From contig NZ_VUOB01000061.1 of NCBI RefSeq assembly GCF_008386585.1, positions 93,730 through 157,729 of the forward strand: a stretch of DNA of 64,000 nt, in the 5' to 3' direction. Shown here piece after piece: positions 1-8,154 of this stretch (its first letter is position 1; each line of letters opens with the position of its first letter). This DNA comes from Solihabitans fulvus. GTDB taxonomy: Bacteria > Actinomycetota > Actinomycetes > Mycobacteriales > Pseudonocardiaceae. The translations under genes were made by a program, and so were the position numbers. The notes beneath the pieces are model-generated. The model worked only from the letters and a program-made list of their open reading frames with translations, was not told where the DNA came from and did no database searches.

Positions 1-25
1 GATCCTTGTGCAGTACGGAAACTAG

Positions 26-694
26 TCAGGGGCGGACAAGGCCGATCTGGTAGGCGAACACCACGGCCTGCACGCGGTCGCGGAGGTCGAGCTTGCCGAG
101 CATCCTGCCGACGTGCGTCTTCACCGTCGCCTCGGACACCGACAGCCGCTCCGCGATCTCCGCGTTGGACAGCCCGCCGGCGACCTCGACCAGCACCTCC
201 CGCTCGCGGTCGGTCAGCCGCTCCAACCTCGCGTTGGGGACGGTCGGCCGATCTCCGCGCAGGTCCGGCAGCTGGTGCGCCATCGTGTCCAGCAGCCGCC
301 GGGTGATCCTCGGCGCCACCACCGCGTCCCCGCTGGCGACCGCGCGGATCGCCGACAGCAGGTCCTCCGGCGGGACGTTCTTGAGCAGGAAGCCCGACGC
401 GCCGACCCGCAGTGCCGAGAACGCGTACTCGTCGACGTCGAAGGTGGTCAGGATCAGCACCCGCGACCGTTCGTGCCGCGCGACGATCTCCCTGGTCGCC
501 TCGATCCCGTCCACGCCGGGCATCCGCACGTCCATCAGCACCAGGTCCGGGTCGAGCAGCCCGGTCTGCGCGATCGCGGCGGCCCCGTCGCCGGCCTCGC
601 CGACCACCCGCAGGTCCGGCTGGGACTCCAGCACCAGCCGGAAACCGAGGCGCAGCAAGGGCTCGTCGTCGACGAGCAGGATCGAGATCGTCAC
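26..694 (-). CDS. NarL/FixJ-family response regulator
   Basis: Cytoplasmic DNA-binding response regulator of 222 aa, the presumed phosphorylation partner of the histidine kinase encoded immediately upstream (691-1947). The receiver domain shows the acidic pair D9/D10 and the phosphoacceptor D55 in LMDVRMPG. The C-terminal third is a LuxR-type helix-turn-helix (LTDREREVL, then SVSEATVKTHV). I start it at GTG 694 because GTGA overlaps the kinase stop codon and TISILLVDD follows at once. A reading from 745 only adds Arg-rich sequence out of the kinase 3' end. It is the last gene of a four-gene leftward operon: ABC ATPase, permease, kinase, regulator. Its target is not visible; control of the co-encoded exporter is the usual arrangement and is inference. 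Confidence 0.93.
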   Translation of the reverse strand: MTISILLVDDEPLLRLGFRLVLESQPDLRVVGEAGDGAAAIAQTGLLDPDLVLMDVRMPGVDGIEATREIVARHERSRVLILTTFDVDEYAFSALRVGASGFLLKNVPPEDLLSAIRAVASGDAVVAPRITRRLLDTMAHQLPDLRGDRPTVPNARLERLTDREREVLVEVAGGLSNAEIAERLSVSEATVKTHVGRMLGKLDLRDRVQAVVFAYQIGLVRP

Positions 695-1947
695 GGGTCC
701 ACCCTGACAGACTCCGTCACGGCGTCGACGCGAAGCCGCGCCCACACCCGCCAGCCGCCCTCGCGGGTCGGTTCTGCGGCCAGCTCGCCGCCGAACATCG
801 CGGCCCGCTCCCGCATGCCGACCAGGCCGTGCCCGCCGCCGGGACCGGCAGGCCCGCCGTGCCCGTCGTCAGTGACCTCCACCTCGACGCTCGGCTGGTC
901 ATAGCGCAGCGTGACCCGCGCCCGCGTGCAGGACCTGGCGTGCTTGAGCACGTTGGTCAGCGCCTCCTGGATCAGCCGATAGACCGCGAGGCCCGCCGTC
1001 GGCGGCAGCGGGAACGGCGTGCCGACGACGGTCCACGACGCGTCGAGGCCCGCCCCGCGCACCTGCGCCAGCAGGTCGTCGACCTGGCCGACCCCCGGCT
1101 GCGGGGCGAGCGGGCCGTCCGGGCCCGGCTCGCGCAGCACACCGAGCAGCCGGTGCATCTCGCCGAGCGCCTGCCGCCCGGTGTCGGAGACCTGGCGGGC
1201 CGCGCCCTCGGCGTCGGGGGACCCGGTGCGCGCGGCGAACGCGGCGCCGTCGGCCAGCGAGATCATCACCGACAGGTTGTGCGTGACGATGTCGTGGATC
1301 TCGCGGGCGATCCTGGCCCGCTCGTGCGCGGTGGCGATCTCCGCCTGCTGGTCGCGTTCCCGTTCGGCCCGCACCGCGCGGTCCTCCAGCGAGGCGAGGT
1401 ACGCGCGCCGGTTGGCGACGTTGATGCCGAGCACCAACGCGGCGGTCACCGTGCCGGACATCAGGATGAACGCGGTCAGCGCGATGGCAGGGGCGACCCA
1501 CCAGGCGACGACCACGCCGACGCCGACCTCCAGCACGCCGGCCGCGATCAGCGCCTGCCGGCGGGTGCAGCGCGACGCGACCGTGTACAGGGCGACCAGC
1601 ACGGCGATGTCGGCGGCGGCGACCGGCGCGAGCGTCCACTCCTGCACGGCGGCGACCACGCACAGCGCGCCGAACACCGACAGCGGATATCGGCGGCGCA
1701 GCACCAGCGGCGCGCACAGCAGCGCGGCGAAGATCATCGGCGGCAGGGGATCCGGCGTCACGGGATGCAGCGCCCGGATCTGGTCGTGTTTGCCGACTCC
1801 CCGGCTGGCGGTCAGCAGGAACACCCCGAGGGCGAGCGCCGCGTCGGTCACCACGGGATGGCGGCCGACGCGGTCCCGCAGCCAGGACAGACCGGGCAGC
1901 TCGGCGGCCGCCCGGTCCGGCGCGAGTGGTGTCACGCGCCTCATCAT
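691..1947 (-). CDS. Two-component sensor histidine kinase (HisKA_3 type)
   Basis: Membrane sensor kinase of 418 aa. Several hydrophobic segments fill about residues 33-175 (ALALGVFLLTA, FAALLCAPLVL, ALIAAGVLEVGVGVVVAWW, and others). They are followed by a coiled linker (SLEDRAVRAERERDQQAE) and a HisKA_3 dimerisation/phosphoacceptor box ARIAREIHDIVTHN with H218. The HATPase_c domain is at the C-terminus (VTDDGHGG, then GGGHGLVGMRERAAMFGG). It autophosphorylates and should hand phosphate to the regulator 26-694, whose start overlaps this stop by 4 nt. Ten bases separate it from the permease gene upstream. The short extracellular loops suggest intramembrane sensing, as in cell-envelope stress kinases; that is inference. 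Confidence 0.93.
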   Translation of the reverse strand: MMRRVTPLAPDRAAAELPGLSWLRDRVGRHPVVTDAALALGVFLLTASRGVGKHDQIRALHPVTPDPLPPMIFAALLCAPLVLRRRYPLSVFGALCVVAAVQEWTLAPVAAADIAVLVALYTVASRCTRRQALIAAGVLEVGVGVVVAWWVAPAIALTAFILMSGTVTAALVLGINVANRRAYLASLEDRAVRAERERDQQAEIATAHERARIAREIHDIVTHNLSVMISLADGAAFAARTGSPDAEGAARQVSDTGRQALGEMHRLLGVLREPGPDGPLAPQPGVGQVDDLLAQVRGAGLDASWTVVGTPFPLPPTAGLAVYRLIQEALTNVLKHARSCTRARVTLRYDQPSVEVEVTDDGHGGPAGPGGGHGLVGMRERAAMFGGELAAEPTREGGWRVWARLRVDAVTESVRVDP

Positions 1948-1956
1948 GCCCCTGAC

Positions 1957-2802
1957 TCAGGCGTCCCGACGCTTGAGCAGCACCGCGCCGACGACCAGCG
2001 CGACGACCGCGTAGCCGCAGAACACCGCGAAGCCCGCCCAGGGGCCCAGCATCGGCGCGGGCGCCGGGTGCGCCTCGAGCAGCTGCTGGCCCGCGTTGCT
2101 CGGCAGGTAAGGGTTGATCTTGTCGGCCCAGTCCGGCGGCAGCGCCTCGCCGAGCACCGGCAGCACCAGCAGCAGGCCGAACAGGGTGGCGATGCTGCCG
2201 GCGGTGCTGCGCACGATGAAGCCGATCCCGGTGCCGAGCAGGCCGACCACGGTCAGGTAGAACCCCGTGCCGAGCACCGCGCGCGTCACACCGGCGGCGC
2301 CGAGCGTCGTCTCGATGTGCTGCGAGCTGAGGATCTGCTGCCCCACCAGGAAGGCGACGACGGCCGCGACCGTGGTGACCAGGACGGTGATCACCGCGAA
2401 CACCGCGGCCTTGCCGATCAGCACGGGCAGCCGCCTCGGTGCGGCGCTGACGCTGGACCGGATCATCCCGGTGCCGTACTCGCCGGTCACCACCAGCACG
2501 CCGAGCACGCCGACCACGAGCTGCGCGAGGAAGTAGCCCCGCAGGCTGACCGCGGTCGGGTCGAAACGGGCCTGCTGGGCGGGCTTCATCCGGGTCCAGT
2601 GGCTCGAGGTGACCGTGGACACCAGCACGCTGAGGCCGATCATCGCGACGACCATGCCGGCGATGGAGAAGTACGACGAGCGCAGCGACCAGAACTTGAG
2701 CCACTCCGAGCGCACCACCCTCGGCAGCGTCACCCGGACGTCGCTCGGCAGCGTCGACTTCCTGGCCGTCGGTGCGTCGTCGGTGAGCAGCGCCGCGCTC
2801 AT
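1957..2802 (-). CDS. ABC-2 type transporter permease
   Basis: Integral membrane permease of 281 aa belonging to the ABC-2 exporter group. After a polar N-terminus (TLPRVVRSEWLKFWSLRSSY) come six hydrophobic segments, for example IAGMVVAMIGLSVLVST, FLAQLVVGVLGVLVVTGEY, VFAVITVLVTTVAAVVAFLV and ATLFGLLLVLPVLGEALP. The motif VTGEYGTGMIRSSVSAAPRR is typical of this family's cytoplasmic loop. The start ATG 2802 overlaps the ATPase stop (ATGA) and follows GAGGAAGG. It partners the ATPase 2799-3725. Substrate unknown; exporters of this layout often confer resistance to lipid-II-active or membrane-active compounds (family knowledge, not shown here). Confidence 0.9.
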   Translation of the reverse strand: MSAALLTDDAPTARKSTLPSDVRVTLPRVVRSEWLKFWSLRSSYFSIAGMVVAMIGLSVLVSTVTSSHWTRMKPAQQARFDPTAVSLRGYFLAQLVVGVLGVLVVTGEYGTGMIRSSVSAAPRRLPVLIGKAAVFAVITVLVTTVAAVVAFLVGQQILSSQHIETTLGAAGVTRAVLGTGFYLTVVGLLGTGIGFIVRSTAGSIATLFGLLLVLPVLGEALPPDWADKINPYLPSNAGQQLLEAHPAPAPMLGPWAGFAVFCGYAVVALVVGAVLLKRRDA

Positions 2803-3725
2803 GATGCCTTCCTCTCGGTGTCGTCGTGCACGCCGAACTCGACGGCGTCCTTGGTGAGATCCATGAACGCCTCTTCGAGGGAGGCGACCACCGGCGTCAG
2901 CTCGTCGAGGGCGATGGCGTTGTCGCGGGCGACCAGGCCGATCGCCGTGCTGCTCAGGCCGTGCACCTCCAGCACCCCCCGCTCGACGGCGGTGACGCTC
3001 ACCTCGGGCCCGGCGAGCAGCTCGCGCAGCCGCGCGGAGTCCTCCGTGCGCACCCGCACGACCTTGCCGGACGCCTGCTCGGTGAACTCGGCCATCGGCG
3101 TGTTGGCGATCAGCCTGCCCTTGCCGATGATGATCAGGTGGTCGGCGGTCAGCGCCATCTCGCTCATCAGGTGCGAGGACACGAACACCGTGCGGCCCTC
3201 GGCGGCCAGCGAGCGCAGCAGGTGCCGGATCCACCGCACGCCCTCGGGGTCGAGGCCGTTGACGGGCTCGTCGAGCACCAGCGTCGCCGGGTCGCCGAGC
3301 AGCGCGACCGCGACGCCGAGCCGCTGCCCCATGCCCAGGGAGAAGCCGCCGACCCGCTTGCGCGCCACGTCGCCGAGGCCGACCAGGTCGATCACCTCGT
3401 CGACCCGGCTGCGCGGAATGCCGTGGGTCAGCGCCATCGCGCGGAGGTGGTTGTAGGCGGACCGCCCGGTGTGCACGGCGCGGGCCTCCAGCAGCGCGCC
3501 GACCTCGCGCAGCGGCGCGGTGTGCTCGGCGTAGTGCTTGCCGTTGACGCGGACGTCGCCGCCGGTTGGCGCGTCCAGTCCCATGATCATCCGCATGGTG
3601 GTGGACTTCCCGGCGCCGTTAGGTCCGAGGAACCCGGTCACGATGCCCGGTTTGACCGTGAACGTCAGGTCGTCGACGGCGACCCTGTCCCCGTAGCGCT
3701 TTGTTGCTCCGACTACCTCGATCAT
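2799..3725 (-). CDS. ABC transporter ATP-binding protein (exporter)
   Basis: Cytoplasmic ATPase subunit of 308 aa for the exporter completed by 1957-2802. It has Walker A GPNGAGKSTT, Walker B LVLDEPVNGLDP and the switch His in VSSHLMSE. The signature loop is unusual: GGFSLGMGQR instead of LSGGQ, a variant seen in the BcrA-like group. The C-terminal ~80 residues are the accessory domain common in drug- and bacteriocin-type exporters. I start at ATG 3725 (MIEVVGATKRYGDRVAVDDL), preceded by GAGG. Longer readings to 3986 run through the divergent promoter region. It is the first gene of the leftward operon ending at 26. Confidence 0.93.
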   Translation of the reverse strand: MIEVVGATKRYGDRVAVDDLTFTVKPGIVTGFLGPNGAGKSTTMRMIMGLDAPTGGDVRVNGKHYAEHTAPLREVGALLEARAVHTGRSAYNHLRAMALTHGIPRSRVDEVIDLVGLGDVARKRVGGFSLGMGQRLGVAVALLGDPATLVLDEPVNGLDPEGVRWIRHLLRSLAAEGRTVFVSSHLMSEMALTADHLIIIGKGRLIANTPMAEFTEQASGKVVRVRTEDSARLRELLAGPEVSVTAVERGVLEVHGLSSTAIGLVARDNAIALDELTPVVASLEEAFMDLTKDAVEFGVHDDTERKAS

Positions 3726-3851
3726 CCGATCCTCGTCTCGTGGTGGCGACGGGGAAAAGCTAGTGAGCGGGCGCGCGGGACGCGCCCCCACCAGTGCTGA
3801 TCTTTGGCCGAGCGCGCGTACGACCTTTGGGCTACCGACTACGCCGGAAGT

Positions 3852-3894
3852 CGCACGGCCGACCGTGCGCGGACCCGCAGCGAACCGTGCGCGG
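3852..3894. promoter_or_regulatory. Inverted and direct repeat in divergent intergenic region
   Basis: The 223-bp gap between the divergent ABC ATPase and imine reductase genes contains CGCACGG-CCGA-CCGTGCG (3852-3869), an 18-bp inverted repeat. Its right half is repeated in direct orientation: CCGTGCGCGG at 3863-3872 and again at 3885-3894, 22 bp (two helical turns) apart. This spacing suits a cooperatively bound regulator controlling one or both flanking genes. No protein can be assigned from sequence. Confidence 0.4.
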
Positions 3895-3948
3895 CCGCCG
3901 GCATCGTGGGTCGGGTCAGCAGCAGAGATCCCTTGTGAAGGCGGAACA

Positions 3949-4833
3949 ATGGCAGTGAACGACAACGCGGCGGCGGTGACCGTCATCGGCCTCGGCCCGA
4001 TGGGTCAGGCGATGGTGCGCGCGTTGCTGGCGGCCGGTCACCGGACGACCGTGTGGAACCGGACCGCGAGCAGGGCCGACGAGCTGGTCGCCGAGGGCGC
4101 GGTCCGCGCGGCCACGGTCGCGGACGCGGTGGCGGCCAGCGAGCTGGTCGTGCTGAGCCTCACCGACTACCGGGCCATGTACGACATCCTCGGCGCGGCC
4201 GGCGACGCGCTGGTGGACCGGGTCGTGGTCAACCTCAGCTCCGACACGCCGAACGAGACCAGGGCGGCCGCGACCTGGCTGGCGCAGCGCGGCGCGGACC
4301 TGGTCGCCGGCGGCGTGATGGTGCCGGCGCCGCTGGTGGGCACCGACGCGGCGTACGTGTTCTACAGCGGCCCTCGGGCGGCCTTCGAGGCCAACCGAGA
4401 GACGCTGGCGGTCATCGGGCGGCCCGAGTACCGGGGCGAGGACCACGCGCTGGCGCAGCTGTACTACCAGGCCCAGCTCGACATCTTCCTGACGTCGCTG
4501 TCCGCGTACCTGCACGCCGTCGCGCTGGTCGGCTCGGCAGGCGTGTCGGCGGAGGAGTTCGCGCCCTACGCGGTCGACAACCTGAACAGCCTGTCGATGT
4601 ACGTCGCGCAGGCGGCGAAGAACATCGACAGCGGGCAGCATCCCGGTGACCTGGCCAACGCCGCGATGATGGGCGCCACCGCCGACCACATCCTCGGCGC
4701 GAGCCGGGCCGCCGGCATCGACCTCGAGCTGCCCGGCACGGTCAAGGCGCACTACGACCGCGCGATCGCGGCCGGGCACGGCGCCGACAGCTGGACGAGC
4801 CTGTTTGAGGTGATCAGGAAGCCCTCGGCGTGA
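3949..4833 (+). CDS. NADPH-dependent imine reductase / beta-hydroxyacid dehydrogenase-like protein
   Basis: Cytoplasmic NAD(P)-binding oxidoreductase of 294 aa. The Rossmann motif is VTVIGLGPMGQAM, followed by WNRTASRADEL, where the Arg/Thr pattern favours NADPH. The C-terminal all-helical domain has the long LAQLYYQAQLDIFLTSLSAY helix. This is the pattern of imine reductases rather than sugar-acid dehydrogenases. The second Tyr of LYYQAQ sits where D-type enzymes carry Asp, so this would be a Y-type member (alignment from memory). Start is ATG 3949 after a weak GGCGGAAC; longer readings have no domain support. It is monocistronic and divergent from the exporter operon. The natural substrate, probably a cyclic imine or small carbonyl, is unknown. 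Confidence 0.8.
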   Translation: MAVNDNAAAVTVIGLGPMGQAMVRALLAAGHRTTVWNRTASRADELVAEGAVRAATVADAVAASELVVLSLTDYRAMYDILGAAGDALVDRVVVNLSSDTPNETRAAATWLAQRGADLVAGGVMVPAPLVGTDAAYVFYSGPRAAFEANRETLAVIGRPEYRGEDHALAQLYYQAQLDIFLTSLSAYLHAVALVGSAGVSAEEFAPYAVDNLNSLSMYVAQAAKNIDSGQHPGDLANAAMMGATADHILGASRAAGIDLELPGTVKAHYDRAIAAGHGADSWTSLFEVIRKPSA

Positions 4834-4954
4834 CCGGGTGCTTCGCCCGCAGGACGCTGCTTCCGGGGCCACAGCGAACGAATCCGGTGGGCTGACTCAA
4901 CCGTTCCCGGCGCCATCGCGTCCTACACTCATCGCTTCCATACCGATACCCGCC

Positions 4955-5144
4955 GTGACACCAGCTCGTTGGCAACGCTTCGACGAGCTGGTGTCCGACC
5001 GGTCGCAGGCGCTGCTGCGATCGGCCTGTCTCCCGCGAGGCACCGGTGGCCGCCGCGGTGGGCTGCTCGGTCGGCACGGTGTCGCGCAGCCTCGCCCAAC
5101 TGCGCAGGCCGACGGCCGCAGCCAGTCAGGAGGGTCCATCATGA
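4955..5144 (+). pseudogene. SigE-type RNA polymerase sigma factor, internally deleted and frameshifted
   Basis: Two ends of an ECF sigma factor survive. From GTG 4955 one frame encodes ARWQRFDELVSDRSQALLRS, the start of region 2 in the actinobacterial SigE family. About 15 codons later another frame encodes PVAAAVGCSVGTVSRSLAQL, the region 4 helix-turn-helix tail, ending at TGA 5144. The intact family is about 160-170 aa, so roughly 100 codons holding the rest of region 2 and most of region 4 are gone, and the junction changes frame. The old stop still overlaps the ATG of the next ORF (ATGA), a relic of operon coupling. The product cannot be functional. Confidence 0.75.
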
Positions 5145-5701
5145 GCGACCGCAACGAGTTACGCGCGGAGTTCGACACCATGGCCGCCGATCCGCCGCCG
5201 ACGCCGGACCGCGCGGACGTGGTGCGGCAACGGATCGCGCGAGTCCGCGGCCGGTGGTTGGCCGCGGGTGCCGCCGGGGCGGTGTGCGCGCTGGCGCTCG
5301 GCGTGGTGGTGGCCACGCAGCTGCGCGGCTCGGGCGGCGAGACCAATCACTCGGCGGCCGTCGGCGGCGACTGCGCGTCGGTCGGCGCCACGCTCCTGTC
5401 GACCATGCGGTCGCTGACGACCCACGACGGGCAGTGGTCCGCCATAGCGCCGGTGTATCCCGGGTCCCTGCCGCACTTGTCGGCGGGCTCGGCCTCCGTC
5501 GGAAGGCCATCCTATCCGTCTTACGCCACGGACTCGCCGCCGTCGACGCACCCGACCCTTCTGACTGCGACCGCGCCGCCCCTGCTCCCGCCCAGTCGCG
5601 CCGACGCCGCGCGGACCACCCGCCCGCCCTATCCCACTACGGCCGACAGCTGCGCGAAGCCTCGGCAGTCGGTCTCCGGCGCGTCCGTCCGGTGCTGCTG
5701 A
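5141..5701 (+). pseudogene. Membrane-anchored partner of the lost sigma factor, probably truncated
   Basis: The ORF starting at ATG 5141 encodes a plausible N-terminus: a soluble stretch (MSDRNELRAEFDTMAADPPP, then a basic helix) and one transmembrane segment (WLAAGAAGAVCALALGVVVAT). Small proteins of this shape commonly follow SigE-type genes. After about residue 100 the sequence becomes Pro/Ser/Thr-rich low-complexity (PSYPSYATDSPPSTHP), which looks like out-of-frame translation. The other plus frame here (about 5440-5727) looks no more like a protein. I read this as a decayed gene co-degrading with the sigma remnant. A short functional membrane protein cannot be excluded. Confidence 0.5.
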
Positions 5702-5743
5702 CCGCTACGGCGACCTTCGTCGCCTAGCTGACGTGCCCAACGG

Positions 5744-6166
5744 TCAGGCTCGCAGGCCGGGATCGCGGGGCGGTTCGATCGGCGAGATGCTGATCGAGGC
5801 GACCCGCCATCCGCTGTCCCGCTCGGTCAGCACGTAGACGGCACGGGACCGCCGGTTGGGCTCCACCCGCAGTTCGTGCGCGACGGCGACACCGTTGGCG
5901 GCGATGCGCACCGACTCGGTGGTGTGCTCGGCGGTGAAGATCTCCGGAAAGCCCTTGGCCACCATCCATTCCAGCTGCTCGGCGAAGGCGGCCTTACCGG
6001 CCAGCCACTTGCCGCCTCGGTTCACCACGTCCACGTCCTCGTCGAGGTGGGCGAGGTAGCCGGGGATGTCCCGTCGCTGCCACGCGGCGAGCAGGTCGGC
6101 CAGCACCGCGCGGATCTCGGTCGTCGGCTCGCTCAACACTGCCTGGGTCGTCGTTGTCTGGGTCAT
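5744..6166 (-). CDS. SnoaL/NTF2-like protein (SgcJ/EcaC family)
   Basis: Small cytoplasmic protein of 140 aa with the NTF2-like cone fold signature: helix EIRAVLADLLAAWQRRDIPGYLAHLDEDVDVVN, then GKWLAGKAAFAEQLEWM, then the beta-rich half with VRIAANGVAVAHELRVEP and SGWRVASISISPIEP. Members bind small hydrophobic ligands or act as minor enzymes; no catalytic residues can be assigned. Start ATG 6166 is chosen because GGAGGAAGCG lies directly before it; a reading from 6196 would put that RBS inside the gene. It is divergent from a MarR regulator, with a palindrome between them (6197-6217), so it is the likely repressor target. Confidence 0.8.
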   Translation of the reverse strand: MTQTTTTQAVLSEPTTEIRAVLADLLAAWQRRDIPGYLAHLDEDVDVVNRGGKWLAGKAAFAEQLEWMVAKGFPEIFTAEHTTESVRIAANGVAVAHELRVEPNRRSRAVYVLTERDSGWRVASISISPIEPPRDPGLRA

Positions 6167-6196
6167 CGCTTCCTCCAAATTGTGTGACTGAAGCAT

Positions 6197-6217
6197 TTAT
6201 ATGCGATGCGCATATAA
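6197..6217. promoter_or_regulatory. MarR-type operator palindrome
   Basis: TTATATGCG-ATG-CGCATATAA is a perfect 9+3+9 inverted repeat. Its A+T-rich arms stand out from the surrounding sequence. It lies between the divergent starts at 6166 and 6248, where it would overlap both promoters. Size and symmetry fit a winged-helix MarR dimer. Autoregulation plus control of the NTF2-like gene is the natural reading (inference). Confidence 0.7.
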
Positions 6218-6247
6218 GTGTCAAGGGCACTTTGTTAGGATTAGGCA

Positions 6248-6745
6248 ATGGATGGCAGCGAGACCGACGAGGACCCACGGCGAACCCTGGCCGCGGTCGA
6301 GCGCTCGATGATCCAGCTCCGCCGCAACATGGCCAGGAGGACGCTGGGCAGGCAGGTTGCGCGCGAGTCCGGCCAGGCCGTCGACCTCTCGCTGGCCGGC
6401 GTCGTCGACGCGATCGACGAGGGCCCGGAACGCGAGGGCCAGGAGATCACCGTCGGGCTCGTGGCCGACCGGATGGGCGTCGACCCGTCCAGGGCCAGCC
6501 GGCTGGTCGCCGCCGCCATCGAGGCCGGCTACGCCAGGCGGGTGGCCTCGCAGGTCGACGGCAGGCGGATCCAGCTCGAACTGACTCCGGCCGGTCACGA
6601 CATGGTGACCGCGAGCCACCGGCACCGGCAGGATCTCTACGAGCGGCTGATGCGCGGCTGGTCGGAGCAGGATCGCGGCACGTTTGCCCTGCTGCTCAAC
6701 CGTTTCACCGACGCGATGGCCGAGTTTCGTCGTGAGCAGCGATAG
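6248..6745 (+). CDS. MarR-family transcriptional regulator
   Basis: DNA-binding dimeric regulator of 165 aa. The winged helix-turn-helix spans about residues 60-120: EITVGLVADRMGVDPSRASR as HTH, then the wing VASQVDGRRIQLELTPAG. Flanking dimerisation helices are ERSMIQLRRNMARRTLGRQV at the N-terminal side and LYERLMRGWSEQDRGTFALL at the C-terminus. Start ATG 6248 lies 30 bp from the operator palindrome. It probably represses itself and the divergent gene 5744-6166 and is released by a small ligand; ligand unknown. Confidence 0.9.
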   Translation: MDGSETDEDPRRTLAAVERSMIQLRRNMARRTLGRQVARESGQAVDLSLAGVVDAIDEGPEREGQEITVGLVADRMGVDPSRASRLVAAAIEAGYARRVASQVDGRRIQLELTPAGHDMVTASHRHRQDLYERLMRGWSEQDRGTFALLLNRFTDAMAEFRREQR

Positions 6746-6887
6746 CCACCCCCGTCCGCACGCAACGTCGCGGGGTGTTAGAACGTCTATCAGTGGTGTG
6801 TGCCGTGCGATCTCCTGCCGGCATGGGACATCAGGGACACAACGTCCACGTGGTCGCGGTACGCGGGTGGGGAGCGAAGAGGTAGAC

Positions 6888-8105
6888 ATGCTTGGCGTCA
6901 ACAAGTCGAGGCGCGGAGCGCGCCGAGGAACCATCACCATCGCCGGGCTGATCGTGGTGTCGCTCGGCCTTGCCGCCTGCTCCTCGGGCAACTCGCCGTC
7001 GACCAACGGCCAGTCCGGCGCGAACAGCCCCGCGGCCGCCGCCGCGGCCAAGGTGAGCATCACTCCGGCAGGCGGGGACCAGGCCAACCCCAAGACGCCG
7101 ATCGTGGTCACCGCGAGCGACGGCACGCTCAGCGCGGTCACCGTCACCAACGCCGCCAAGGGCACCCAGGTCGCCGGCGCGCTCTCCGCCGACAAGCTCA
7201 CCTGGACCAGCAGCGAGCCGCTCGGCTACGGCGCGAGCTACCAGGTGGTCGCCAGCGCGGTGAACAAGGACGGCAAGACCACCGAGCAGAAGTCCACGCT
7301 GCAAACCGTCACCCCGACGACGCAGGCCTATCCGGCGATGATTCCCGCGCCGCCAGGGCAGGGCGCGACCTTCGGCGTCGGCCAGATCTTCGGGATCTCC
7401 TTCGACCAGGACATCACCGACAAGGCCGCGGCGGAGAAGGCGGTCACCGTCACCACGACGCCGCCGCAACCCGGCGCGTGGTACTGGCTGGACAAGAAGA
7501 CCGCGCACTACCGGGCGCAGACCTACTGGCAGGCCGGCACCGTCCTCAAGATGGACGTCAACGTCTACGGCGTGAACCTCGGCAACGGCGTCTACGGCAA
7601 GACCGACCGCACGGCCACCTACACCATCCACGACTCGTGGATCGCCAAGGCCGACGGCAACACCGACCAGATGCAGATCCTGCACAACGGCCAGCCCGTC
7701 AAGTCGATGCCGGTCAGCCTCGGCAAGGACTCGACGCCGACCCACGTCGGCCCGCACGTCATCTCGGACAAGAACCAGGAGATCGTCATGGACTCCTGCA
7801 CCTACGGCGTGTGCAAGGGCGACCCCAACTACTACAAGGCGACCGAGCACTGGGCCGAGCGGATCTCCAACGACGGCGAGTTCGTGCACGAGAACCCGAA
7901 CAGCGTCGGCGCGCAGGGCAACACCAACGTCTCGCACGGGTGCATCAACCTCAACACCGAGAACGCCACCTGGTTCTTCAACAACTTCAATCTCGGCGAC
8001 GTGGTCGAGGTGACCAACGTGTCCGGCCCGAAGCTGCCGATCTACGACACCTACGGCGACTGGGAGCTGGACTGGGCCGAATGGCAGCAGGGCGGCGCCA
8101 GGTAG
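6888..8105 (+). CDS. L,D-transpeptidase lipoprotein with Ig-like domain
   Basis: Cell-wall enzyme of 405 aa that forms 3-3 cross-links in peptidoglycan outside the membrane. The N-terminus has basic residues, a hydrophobic core and the lipobox LAAC (IVVSLGLAACSSG), so it should be lipid-anchored. A Ser/Asn/Ala linker precedes two Ig-like beta domains (about 50-260, including SITPAGGDQANPKTPIVV), then the YkuD catalytic domain with SHGCINLN containing catalytic Cys352 and its His. The layout matches the mycobacterial LdtMt2/Streptomyces Ldt group. Start ATG 6888 is chosen because the signal peptide begins there; GAAGAGGTAGAC precedes it. Monocistronic. Confidence 0.95.
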   Translation: MLGVNKSRRGARRGTITIAGLIVVSLGLAACSSGNSPSTNGQSGANSPAAAAAAKVSITPAGGDQANPKTPIVVTASDGTLSAVTVTNAAKGTQVAGALSADKLTWTSSEPLGYGASYQVVASAVNKDGKTTEQKSTLQTVTPTTQAYPAMIPAPPGQGATFGVGQIFGISFDQDITDKAAAEKAVTVTTTPPQPGAWYWLDKKTAHYRAQTYWQAGTVLKMDVNVYGVNLGNGVYGKTDRTATYTIHDSWIAKADGNTDQMQILHNGQPVKSMPVSLGKDSTPTHVGPHVISDKNQEIVMDSCTYGVCKGDPNYYKATEHWAERISNDGEFVHENPNSVGAQGNTNVSHGCINLNTENATWFFNNFNLGDVVEVTNVSGPKLPIYDTYGDWELDWAEWQQGGAR

Positions 8106-8154
8106 CCGTTCTCCCGGTTCTCATGCGGTGGCCGGTTTTCCCGGTGGCCGCTGT

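Noticed and set aside
412..3456. A 1014-codon open frame on the plus strand opposite the exporter/two-component operon
   Set aside because: Arg/Pro/Ala/His-rich composition with no domain pattern; a G+C-bias shadow of four well-supported minus-strand genes.
4838..5701. A single 287-aa protein
   Set aside because: It joins a sigma-factor N-terminal fragment, an out-of-frame stretch and the next gene; the real organisation is a decayed two-gene operon.
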